Made by a program: the position numbers and the translations under genes | The notes under the pieces: generated by a model | The model's database searches: none | The model's input: the letters and a program-made list of their open reading frames with translations, nothing else | Told to the model about the DNA's origin: nothing | From: Clostridiales bacterium UBA929 | GTDB taxonomy: Bacteria > Bacillota > Clostridia > Oscillospirales > UBA929 | Length of the DNA stretch: 12,338 nucleotides | Assembly: GCA_002293625.1 (NCBI GenBank) | Contig: DBDP01000150.1 | Location: forward strand, 1 to 12,338 | Direction of reading: 5' to 3' | Shown here: positions 6,652 to 11,541 of the stretch, one piece after another | Layout of the letters: every line of letters starts with the position of its first letter | How positions within the stretch are numbered: position 1 is the first letter of the stretch

Positions 6652-6680
6652 ATTATACCACGTTTTATTTGGTTTGTGAA
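6652..6680 (-). promoter_or_regulatory. Sigma-A-type promoter of the cdaA operon
   Basis: TTCACA (6675-6680) and TATAAT (6652-6657) on the minus strand are 17 bases apart. The -10 is a perfect consensus and the -35 differs at one base. Transcription would start near 6645, giving a leader of about 35 bases before the cdaA TTG. No riboswitch-like structure fits in that leader. This is the best core promoter in the window and probably drives cdaA to yicC, and possibly beyond. Confidence 0.8.
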
Positions 6681-6719
6681 GCGCCGATTTGTATCGAGAC
6701 AATTTGTACCGGGTCATTC

Positions 6720-6800
6720 GTAGGGACGACCGCACTCGGTCGTCCGCAATATAAGCGATGTTGGGAAGCGGCGGCGTGTCGAGGGCGACACACGCCCTAC
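6720..6800. repeat. Palindromic repeat pair with inverted GTAGGG / CCCTAC ends
   Basis: The left unit starts GTAGGGACG (6720-6728) and contains a perfect 9-bp hairpin GGACGACCG-CACT-CGGTCGTCC (6724-6745). The right unit ends CCCTAC (6795-6800) and forms an imperfect hairpin built on GGCGTGTCG and CGACACACGCC (6772-6797). The two units face each other across about 25 bases, so the whole looks like a REP-doublet or a small non-coding element of 81 bp. It lies between the cdaA and spoVAD promoters. No coding gene or transposase is nearby. Confidence 0.65.
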
Positions 6801-6821
6801 AAAAGACGGAGATACGTTTTC

Positions 6822-6852
6822 TACATAAAGAGATGGTAAAAGAGACACTATA
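6822..6852 (+). promoter_or_regulatory. Candidate forespore (sigma-G-like) promoter of spoVAD
   Basis: TACATA (6822-6827) and CACTATA (6846-6852) are 18 bases apart. They resemble the sigma-G pattern TGMATA and CATNNTA with one mismatch in each. The predicted start near 6859 would leave about 20 bases before the ATG at 6880. The -10 region lies inside a perfect inverted repeat (6842-6862). An alternative TATAAT at 6849-6854 lacks a fitting -35. The known expression of spoVA genes in the forespore supports the idea; the motif alone is weak. Confidence 0.35.
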
Positions 6853-6862
6853 ATTGTGTCTC
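6842..6862. promoter_or_regulatory. Inverted repeat over the spoVAD promoter region
   Basis: GAGACAC (6842-6848), a 7-base centre TATAATT, and GTGTCTC (6856-6862) form a perfect 7-bp inverted repeat. The centre contains a TATAAT. It could be a protein operator or a start-site hairpin that would sit just before the ribosome site. Which protein would bind is unknown. Confidence 0.4.
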
Positions 6863-6879
6863 ATAACGGGGGGATTTAC

Positions 6880-7908
6880 ATGCCAAAGCAACGCGGAAAG
6901 CAAACGTCCGCACTAACGTCGCCCGTCACGATTGCTTCTTCGGCCTGCGTCGCCGGAAGCAAAGAGGGGCGGGGACCGCTCAGGAGCAACATCGACAGCA
7001 TCTACGAAGACAGTATGCTGGGCTTAAAAAGCTGGGAGCAAGCCGAATCGGCTATGCAAAGAGACGCGCTCAATCTCGCACTCAGCAAAGGGAATATCCC
7101 AGAAAGCGCTCTGCGCTTTGTGCTGGCCGGCGATCTGCTGGGTCAGTGCATCGGCAGCGCTTTTTCGGCGCGCGAGTGCGATACCCCATTCATCGGTTTG
7201 TTCGGCGCTTGCTCCACAATCACGGAGGCTTTGGGGCTGGGTGCGCTGCTTATCGACGGAGGTTTCGCCGACCGCTTGGCGGCGATTACTTCCAGCCACT
7301 TCTGCGGCGCGGAACGGCAGTTCCGTATGCCGTTGGAATACGGTGGTCAGCGTCCTACTACGGCGCAATGGACGGTGACCGGCGCGGGCGCGGCGGTGCT
7401 GGAAAAAGCCGGTCTGCGTAACAGCGCGGGCAATCCGCGTATATCGCATGTGACGTTCGGCAAGGTCGTCGATATGGGTATCAAAGATGTGTCTTTCATG
7501 GGTGCCTCGATGGCGCCCGCGGCGTTCTCCACCCTGTCGGCACACTTCGAAGACTGCGGCTTGTCGCCGGAGGACTATGATCTGATCGTCACCGGTGACC
7601 TCGGCTCCGCCGGTTCTGAAATACTGCGCGAATTGTTCCAAAAAAACGGCGTTACGCTCGGAGAGAGATACAAAGATTGCGGTATGATGATCTTTGACCC
7701 GCACGATACCGACGTAGGCGCGGGCGGCTCCGGCTGCGGGTGCAGCGCCGTCACGCTGTGTGGACATATTTTGAACGGGATGCGGGAGAAAAAATGGCGG
7801 CGCGTGCTGTTCTGCGGCACCGGAGCGCTCTTCTCCCCGATGTCGGCGCAGCAGGGCGAGAGCATTCCTTCCATCTGCCACGCCGTGCGAATCATAGGGG
7901 GAGAGTAA
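6880..7908 (+). CDS. spoVAD: Stage V sporulation protein AD (SpoVAD)
   Basis: SpoVAD is part of the SpoVA channel that moves dipicolinic acid into the forespore and releases it on germination; the B. subtilis protein binds dipicolinic acid directly. The 342-residue product has the thiolase-like fold sequence seen in SpoVAD: LFGACSTITEALGLGALLIDGGFADR (about residues 107-132), SSHFCGAERQFRMPLEYGGQRP (about 135-156), TVTGAGAAVL, GDLGSAGSEILRE (about 237-249), GCGCSAVTLCGHIL (about 285-298), and RVLFCGTGALFSPMSAQQGESIPSICHAV near the end. I chose ATG at 6880 because GGGGGGAT lies 6 to 7 bases before it; the open frame extends to a GTG at 6856 inside the putative promoter. It is followed after 5 bases by spoVAE. 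spoVAC, the usual upstream partner, is absent here. Confidence 0.96.
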   Translation: MPKQRGKQTSALTSPVTIASSACVAGSKEGRGPLRSNIDSIYEDSMLGLKSWEQAESAMQRDALNLALSKGNIPESALRFVLAGDLLGQCIGSAFSARECDTPFIGLFGACSTITEALGLGALLIDGGFADRLAAITSSHFCGAERQFRMPLEYGGQRPTTAQWTVTGAGAAVLEKAGLRNSAGNPRISHVTFGKVVDMGIKDVSFMGASMAPAAFSTLSAHFEDCGLSPEDYDLIVTGDLGSAGSEILRELFQKNGVTLGERYKDCGMMIFDPHDTDVGAGGSGCGCSAVTLCGHILNGMREKKWRRVLFCGTGALFSPMSAQQGESIPSICHAVRIIGGE

Positions 7909-7913
7909 TCGTG

Positions 7914-8270
7914 ATGCAATACCTCAACGCGTTTCTTCTGGGCGGTTTCCTCTGCGCGGTAGGGCAGATTTTGATCGACAGAACAAACCTCACACCCGCC
8001 CGTATCTTGGTGACATATGTTGTCGCGGGGGTTGTATTGAGCGCCGCCGGGTTGTATGAGCCGCTGGTGGAATGGGCGGGCGCGGGCGCGACCGTACCGC
8101 TGACCGGCTTCGGTCACGCTTTGGCAAAGGGCGTGAGAACAGCCGTCCAAAAGGACGGCTGGTTCGGCATCTTCACCGGCGGTATCACGGCAACGGCGGG
8201 CGGCGTCACCGCCGCCGTGGTAATGGCGTTCCTCGCCGCTTTGATCTCAAAACCGGGAGAGAAGAGCTAG
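7914..8270 (+). CDS. spoVAE: Stage V sporulation protein AE (SpoVAE)
   Basis: SpoVAE is a small membrane protein of the SpoVA dipicolinic acid channel. The 118-residue product is hydrophobic: membrane helices at about residues 4-20, 27-48 and 91-112, with a shorter one near 57-70. Family motifs are FLLGGFLCAVGQILIDRTNLTPARILV at the start, GFGHALAKGV (about 66-75) and GGITATAGGVTAAVV near the C-terminus. I take ATG at 7914, which sits 9 bases behind GGGGGAGAG. A GTG at 7911 would add one codon. Its TAG stop is followed by GGA, giving a TAGGGA string similar to the repeat ends nearby. Translation of spoVAD and spoVAE is probably linked. Confidence 0.93.
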   Translation: MQYLNAFLLGGFLCAVGQILIDRTNLTPARILVTYVVAGVVLSAAGLYEPLVEWAGAGATVPLTGFGHALAKGVRTAVQKDGWFGIFTGGITATAGGVTAAVVMAFLAALISKPGEKS

Positions 8271-8436
8271 GGATTCTCGTAGGAGCGCGCATTGCGCATC
8301 CGCGAAACCCTCGTCCTTGTAGGGACGGCCGACCCGACCATCCGTCGTAATCTCCGTCCCCGTAGCCCCCTTCCGTTGGAAGGGAGTGGCGGCGAAGCCG
8401 CCGGGGGATGCCCGGACGAACGCAGTTCGTCCCTAC
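8271..8436. repeat. Repeat cluster in the spoVAE-degV convergent gap, inverted GTAGGGACG ends
   Basis: The gap of 162 bases holds no gene. GTAGGGACG (8319-8327) and CGTCCCTAC (8428-8436) are perfect inverted 9-mers bounding a 118-bp unit. Inside are hairpins CCCTTCC-GTT-GGAAGGG, GGCGGC-GAA-GCCGCC and GGACGAA-CGCAG-TTCGTCC. A further unit GTAGGAGCG lies at 8279-8287, with GCGC-ATT-GCGC. The last hairpin ends inside the degV stop. It may act as a two-sided terminator, although no T-tracts follow the stems. It belongs with the other GTAGGG-ended repeats in the window. Confidence 0.7.
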
Positions 8437-9299
8437 ACAATGCGCTTTTTGCCTATGAAAAACACCGCCATACAGCCCGGTCCCACATGAGTGCCGATGG
8501 CGGCCGCCAGCGGATTGACGATAGCGTTCTCGACCCCGAAATGCCGCCGGACTTCCCCCAGTACAAAATTCGCTTCATCTTCGCAGTCGCCGTGGCAGAT
8601 GGCAATCGTATCGTGCTCCTGAATATCGGTATACTGTTTCATTTCCTCCACCAGTCCGAGCAGCGACGCCTTACGCCCTCGAATCTTGCCGTGGTTGATC
8701 AATTTGCCCTCAAGATCCACATGCAGGCGCGGCTTGATGCCCAGCGCCGTCCCAAAGATTGCCGAGGCTCTGGACACGCGACCGCCCCGGAAGAGGAACA
8801 TCAGGTCGTCCACCGTAAAGCGGTGGTGGAAGGTCAGCTTATTCGTCTCGACCCAGCGGCATAATTCTTCAAACCCCATACCTTCGTCGCGGCGGCGCGC
8901 CGTTTCATGCACCAGAAGCCCCAGACCCAGCGACACCGCGCTTGTCTGCGGAACGCATACCGTCCTGTCGGGGTAGGTCTCCTTAAACTGATCGCGCGCA
9001 CGGCACGCGCTGTAATACGAACCGCTCAGCCCCGCAGTCAGACCGAGATAGAGGACGTCGGTGCCGTCTTTAAGGTACGGCTCGAAAGCGTCTATATACT
9101 GATGATCCGTCCACTGCGATGTTTTGAATACCACGCCCGCCCGCATTTTATCGTAAAATTCGCGGGAACTCATCGTGCCGTCGTCAACATAGGGTTCGTC
9201 GTCCATCGTTGTGTTCATTGGCAAAAACGGGATATTGCGCTCGGAATAGTATGTCCAAGGTAAATCGGCGCTGGAATCGGTCATGAGTACATAAGGCAT
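8433..9299 (-). CDS. degV: DegV family fatty-acid-binding protein
   Basis: DegV (FakB-type) proteins bind a fatty acid and, in characterised Firmicutes, present it to the kinase FakA for use in phospholipid synthesis. The 288-residue product has LMTDSSADLPW (5-15), FKTSQWT (58-64) equivalent to the family KTSQPS, GLTAGLSGSYYSA (86-98) with the Ser-rich fatty-acid-head loop, TSAVSLGLGLLV (119-130), DDLMFLFRGGRVS (164-176), LGIKP (186-190) and GTHVGPGC near the end. I chose ATG at 9299: AGAGGGG lies 8 to 10 bases before it and the promoter is just upstream, while a longer reading to 9446 would overlap the promoter. It stands alone, convergent to spoVAE. The stop TAG coincides with a GTAGGG repeat end. 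No fakA is in the window. Confidence 0.93.
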   Translation of the reverse strand: MPYVLMTDSSADLPWTYYSERNIPFLPMNTTMDDEPYVDDGTMSSREFYDKMRAGVVFKTSQWTDHQYIDAFEPYLKDGTDVLYLGLTAGLSGSYYSACRARDQFKETYPDRTVCVPQTSAVSLGLGLLVHETARRRDEGMGFEELCRWVETNKLTFHHRFTVDDLMFLFRGGRVSRASAIFGTALGIKPRLHVDLEGKLINHGKIRGRKASLLGLVEEMKQYTDIQEHDTIAICHGDCEDEANFVLGEVRRHFGVENAIVNPLAAAIGTHVGPGCMAVFFIGKKRIV

Positions 9300-9331
9300 G
9301 GTCGGCACCCCTCTTTCTTGACAATGCCTAT

Positions 9332-9360
9332 AGTATACAATAGATAGACAAGATGGGCAA
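9332..9360 (-). promoter_or_regulatory. Sigma-A-type promoter of degV
   Basis: TTGCCC (9355-9360) and TATACT (9332-9337) on the minus strand are 17 bases apart. The -10 matches 5 of 6 and the -35 matches 4 of 6. The start would fall about 25 bases before the degV ATG. This fits the chosen ATG and rules out the longer N-terminal reading. Confidence 0.65.
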
Positions 9361-9426
9361 GCGTGATTTTTTAAGTGTTTACGGAATTGGTATGAAGCGC
9401 GCGTATACGGCGAATACTTTTCGTAT

Positions 9427-9433
9427 AAGGAGG
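9427..9433 (+). promoter_or_regulatory. Shine-Dalgarno with no standard start codon behind it
   Basis: AAGGAGG is a near-perfect ribosome site. Eight bases after it, at the ideal distance, stands ATC (9442) opening a 60-codon frame. ATT at 9436 is too close. The nearest ATG (9469) is too far and has no site of its own. See the following entry. Confidence 0.5.
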
Positions 9434-9441
9434 CGATTGTT

Positions 9442-9624
9442 ATCAACCGGCACCGCTTTCATTCCGATATGGAAACTGCGTGGGAACTGCGCCCCGATAC
9501 CGATGAAACGCCGGGCAGCCACGCGCATCACAACCGTTTCGCGAAACCAATGCCACAGGCGCAGAATTTGAAAAAGGCTGAAAAACTGTCTGTGGATTCG
9601 AAAAACAGAGAAAACGGGAGCTAA
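9442..9624 (+). CDS. Possible small protein gene with ATC in the start position
   Basis: From ATC at 9442 a frame of 60 codons runs to TAA at 9622-9624. The predicted product is hydrophilic, rich in His, Asn, Glu and Lys, with a stretch HRFHSDMETAWELRPDTDETPG and then HAHHNRF. I do not recognise it. No membrane helix or signal. Evidence for a gene is a strong ribosome site at the right distance, an open frame ending just before a hairpin (9615-9636), and its location between degV and ctsR. Against it: ATC is very rare as a start, and the frame is also open upstream to 9367. It could be a real gene with a mutated ATG, a rare ATC start, a sequence error, or chance. If not real, 9300-9640 holds only the degV promoter. 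Confidence 0.35.
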   Translation: MNRHRFHSDMETAWELRPDTDETPGSHAHHNRFAKPMPQAQNLKKAEKLSVDSKNRENGS

Positions 9625-9636
9625 TCTAGCCTCCCG
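9615..9636 (+). terminator. Hairpin, possible weak terminator before ctsR
   Basis: CGGGAG (9615-9620) and CTCCCG (9631-9636) pair, and CTA / TAG extend the stem around a one-base bulge and an ATC loop. Only three T residues follow (9640-9642), so as an intrinsic terminator it is weak. It overlaps the stop of the small frame and precedes the ctsR promoter. Confidence 0.35.
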
Positions 9637-9645
9637 CGCTTTAAT

Positions 9646-9662
9646 GGTCAGAACAGGTCAAA
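9646..9662 (+). promoter_or_regulatory. CtsR operator 1
   Basis: GGTCAGA, spacer ACA, GGTCAAA: a tandem heptad repeat that closely fits the CtsR site (direct repeat of GGTCAAA-type heptads with 3-base spacing). It lies directly upstream of the -35 of the ctsR promoter. Confidence 0.85.
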
Positions 9663-9670
9663 TTCCAACA

Positions 9671-9699
9671 TTGTCGCCTGACCAATTCTGATGTATTCT
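9671..9699 (+). promoter_or_regulatory. Promoter of the ctsR-mcsA-mcsB-clpC operon
   Basis: TTGTCG (9671-9676) and TATTCT (9694-9699) are 17 bases apart, each matching consensus at 4 of 6. The start would be near 9706, about 32 bases before the ctsR ATG. The spacer is occupied by CtsR operator 2, and operators 1 and 3 flank the promoter, so bound CtsR would block RNA polymerase from several sides. Confidence 0.65.
9677..9693 (-). promoter_or_regulatory. CtsR operator 2 (reverse orientation, between -35 and -10)
   Basis: On the minus strand: CATCAGA, spacer ATT, GGTCAGG. One heptad has a good GGTCA core; the other is degenerate (CATCA). It fills exactly the 17 bases between the -35 and the -10 boxes. 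Confidence 0.55.
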
Positions 9700-9701
9700 T
9701 A

Positions 9702-9718
9702 GATCAGGATTGGTCAAA
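9702..9718 (+). promoter_or_regulatory. CtsR operator 3
   Basis: GATCAGG, spacer ATT, GGTCAAA: the downstream operator covers the predicted start of transcription. It has the same 3-base spacing as operator 1. Confidence 0.75.
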
Positions 9719-9737
9719 TAAATAGGTGGTGAGTCCA

Positions 9738-10181
9738 ATGGGTTTATCCGATGTCATAGCGCAATTCATCCTTTCGGGGCTGGAAGACTCCGGCGGGGCT
9801 TTGGAACTATCGCGCGGAAGCCTCGCGGAACAATTCGGCTGTGTTCCGAGCCAGATTAACTATGTGCTGACAACACGTTTCACGCCGGAACACGGATACA
9901 TTATCGAAACAAAACGAGGCGGCGGCGGATACATCCGTATCACACGCGTCAGGCTGTCGCCGCAAACATTGATTATGCACACCGTCAACACCGCCGGAGA
10001 AAGCCTCGACGCCGCGACAGCGACCGCGCTTTTGGAAAATCTGCGCGATGTTCTGGGAACGCCGTTTACCGCCGTTATCGGCGCGGCTTGTTCCGACCGC
10101 GCGTTGCGTTCTCTGGAGCCGCCGTCTCGTGACCGGGTTCGCGCTTCGGTGTTGAAACAGTGTTTATTACACATCTTATAA
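9738..10181 (+). CDS. ctsR: CtsR, transcriptional repressor of class III stress genes
   Basis: CtsR represses clp and mcs genes at normal temperature; heat changes its wing loop and it leaves DNA. The 147-residue product starts MGLSDVIAQFI, and the winged-helix part includes LAEQFGCVPSQINYVLTTRFTPEHGYIIETKRGGGGYIRI. R60 and the glycine-rich wing GGGGY (61-65) correspond to the known thermosensing tip with its conserved arginine. The C-terminal four-helix part is shorter in conservation but present. ATG at 9738 is preferred over an in-frame GTG at 9726 because AGGTGGTGAG precedes it at a suitable distance. Three CtsR-like operators in its promoter indicate autoregulation. Confidence 0.96.
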   Translation: MGLSDVIAQFILSGLEDSGGALELSRGSLAEQFGCVPSQINYVLTTRFTPEHGYIIETKRGGGGYIRITRVRLSPQTLIMHTVNTAGESLDAATATALLENLRDVLGTPFTAVIGAACSDRALRSLEPPSRDRVRASVLKQCLLHIL

Positions 10182-10193
10182 GGAGAGGGTTTT

Positions 10194-10529
10194 ATGTATT
10201 TCATCCATTCGATCCCGCAAAGCGAACCGAACCCCTGCCCCGCCTGCGGCATTACGCTCGCAGAGATTTCACAGACCGGGCGGGCGGGCTGTCCCGACTG
10301 TTACAGCCATTTCTCCGAACGCCTGACGCCATACATCCGCCGTGTCCACGGGCCCGCGGCGCATACCGGACGAATCCCACGCAGCGCGGGAACGCACATA
10401 GCTCTAAAACGCAGGCTTACCGAGCTGCGAGAGCAACTAAACGCCGCTATCGGGCGGCAGGAATTTGAACAATGCGCGAAGCTGAGGGATGAAATCGCGG
10501 CGCTCAGCGCCGGTGAGGAGGCCATATGA
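10194..10529 (+). CDS. mcsA: McsA, UVR-motif activator of the arginine kinase, N-terminally short
   Basis: McsA is the adaptor that activates McsB. At 111 residues it is much shorter than B. subtilis McsA (about 185). The first zinc-finger domain found in the Bacillus protein is absent. The remaining finger is C15-X2-C18 (CPAC) with C33-X2-C36 (CPDC), followed by the conserved AGCPDCYSHF and PYIRRVHGPAAHTGRIPR segments. The UVR motif (about residues 74-104, LKRRLTELREQLNAAIGRQEFEQCAKLRDEI region) is intact. The start is firm: AAGGAGAGGG lies just upstream of the ATG and only 12 bases separate it from the ctsR stop, so nothing upstream was missed. It overlaps mcsB by ATGA. Confidence 0.9.
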   Translation: MYFIHSIPQSEPNPCPACGITLAEISQTGRAGCPDCYSHFSERLTPYIRRVHGPAAHTGRIPRSAGTHIALKRRLTELREQLNAAIGRQEFEQCAKLRDEIAALSAGEEAI

Positions 10530-11518
10530 ACAACAGTATCGTATCCTACCGCGTGCGGCTGGCACGCAATCTTCGGGGCATCCCATTCCCGAACCGCATG
10601 GATGAGAAAGCCCGAAACGCGCTGATAGAGGGTATCGCGGAAACCGTCGCTTCCGCCGCCGGAGGGCAAGTTTTTACCTATCTTCCGTTGGATCAAAACA
10701 ACCGGGGGAAAGCGCGGGCGCTGACCGAACGGCATCTGATCAGCCCGGAGTTCGCGGGCGAAGATGCCCCGCACGGCGTTTTGCTGTCAGGCGACAATTC
10801 TCTCTCTGTCATGCTGTGCGAAGAAGACCATTTACGTATCCAATCCTTCGGTTCCGACCTTTCCGTCTGCCTGACGGCGGCGCAGGATATAGAGGCTTTG
10901 ATCGACGAAGACTTCCCGTTGGCCTTTGACGAATCGCTCGGTTATCTCACCGCATGCCCGACCAATCTCGGAACCGGGCTCCGCGCTTCCGCGCTGATGC
11001 ATCTGCCCGCTCTGACCGAAACGCACTCGATGCGCCGCCTGATCCAGCAAGCCGGAGCGTCCGGACTTGCGGTGCGGGGAATTTATGGGGAAGGTACACA
11101 GGCAGCGTGGGGATACTATCAAATTTCCAATGCCGTTACTAAGGGCTTAACCGAGCAGGAAATTACCGGCGTATTGCGCGAAGTGACCGTGAAGATCGAC
11201 GAGCGAGAGCAGCAGGCGCGACAAGCCGTCTATAACAGTGACCGCGGCAGGATTGCCGACCGGGTCTGGCGCGCCGCCGGTACGCTGTGTTATGCCCGCC
11301 GCATCTCCACTCAGGAGGCAATGGAATGCCTCTCGGTTTTACGAATGGGAATCCAGCTCGGAATTTTTCCCGGATTGGACACGACGGCCGTCGATTCAAT
11401 GGAAATCTGGCCGGGATGTCTGACCGAGGCCAAAGGCCCGTTTAAAGACAAAACCTCGCGGGACGAGGCGCGCGCCGCTATATTACGGGAAGCGCTGCAA
11501 TCAATCCATAATAATTAA
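10526..11518 (+). CDS. mcsB: McsB, protein arginine kinase
   Basis: McsB phosphorylates arginine residues; phospho-arginine marks proteins for ClpCP and inactivates CtsR. The 330-residue product belongs to the phosphagen-kinase-like family: YRVRLARNLRGIPFP at the start (8-22), CEEDHLRIQ (98-106) with the catalytic glutamate pair, CPTNLGTGLRASALMHLP (144-161), and VRGIYGEG (183-190). The RDxxRA pattern RDEARA (312-317), the allosteric phospho-arginine site known in B. subtilis, is also present. It begins about 20 residues later than Bacillus McsB, directly at the VxxRVRLARN segment. GAGGAGG precedes the ATG, which overlaps the mcsA stop. clpC follows after 23 bases. Confidence 0.96.
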   Translation: MNNSIVSYRVRLARNLRGIPFPNRMDEKARNALIEGIAETVASAAGGQVFTYLPLDQNNRGKARALTERHLISPEFAGEDAPHGVLLSGDNSLSVMLCEEDHLRIQSFGSDLSVCLTAAQDIEALIDEDFPLAFDESLGYLTACPTNLGTGLRASALMHLPALTETHSMRRLIQQAGASGLAVRGIYGEGTQAAWGYYQISNAVTKGLTEQEITGVLREVTVKIDEREQQARQAVYNSDRGRIADRVWRAAGTLCYARRISTQEAMECLSVLRMGIQLGIFPGLDTTAVDSMEIWPGCLTEAKGPFKDKTSRDEARAAILREALQSIHNN

Positions 11519-11541
11519 CGCAACCCTATGGAGGAGATAGT

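Noticed and set aside
7024..7881. Long open frame on the minus strand opposite spoVAD (285 codons)
   Set aside because: SpoVAD family motifs are clear on the plus strand; the antisense product is Arg/Ala/His-rich with no recognisable domain.
9300..9446. Extended N-terminus of degV starting at 9446
   Set aside because: The added 49 residues cover the degV promoter and have no DegV similarity; ATG at 9299 has a ribosome site.
9353..9571. 72-codon plus-strand frame (ATG at 9353) in the degV-ctsR gap
   Set aside because: It starts within the degV promoter, has no ribosome site, and uses a different frame from the one behind the strong Shine-Dalgarno sequence.
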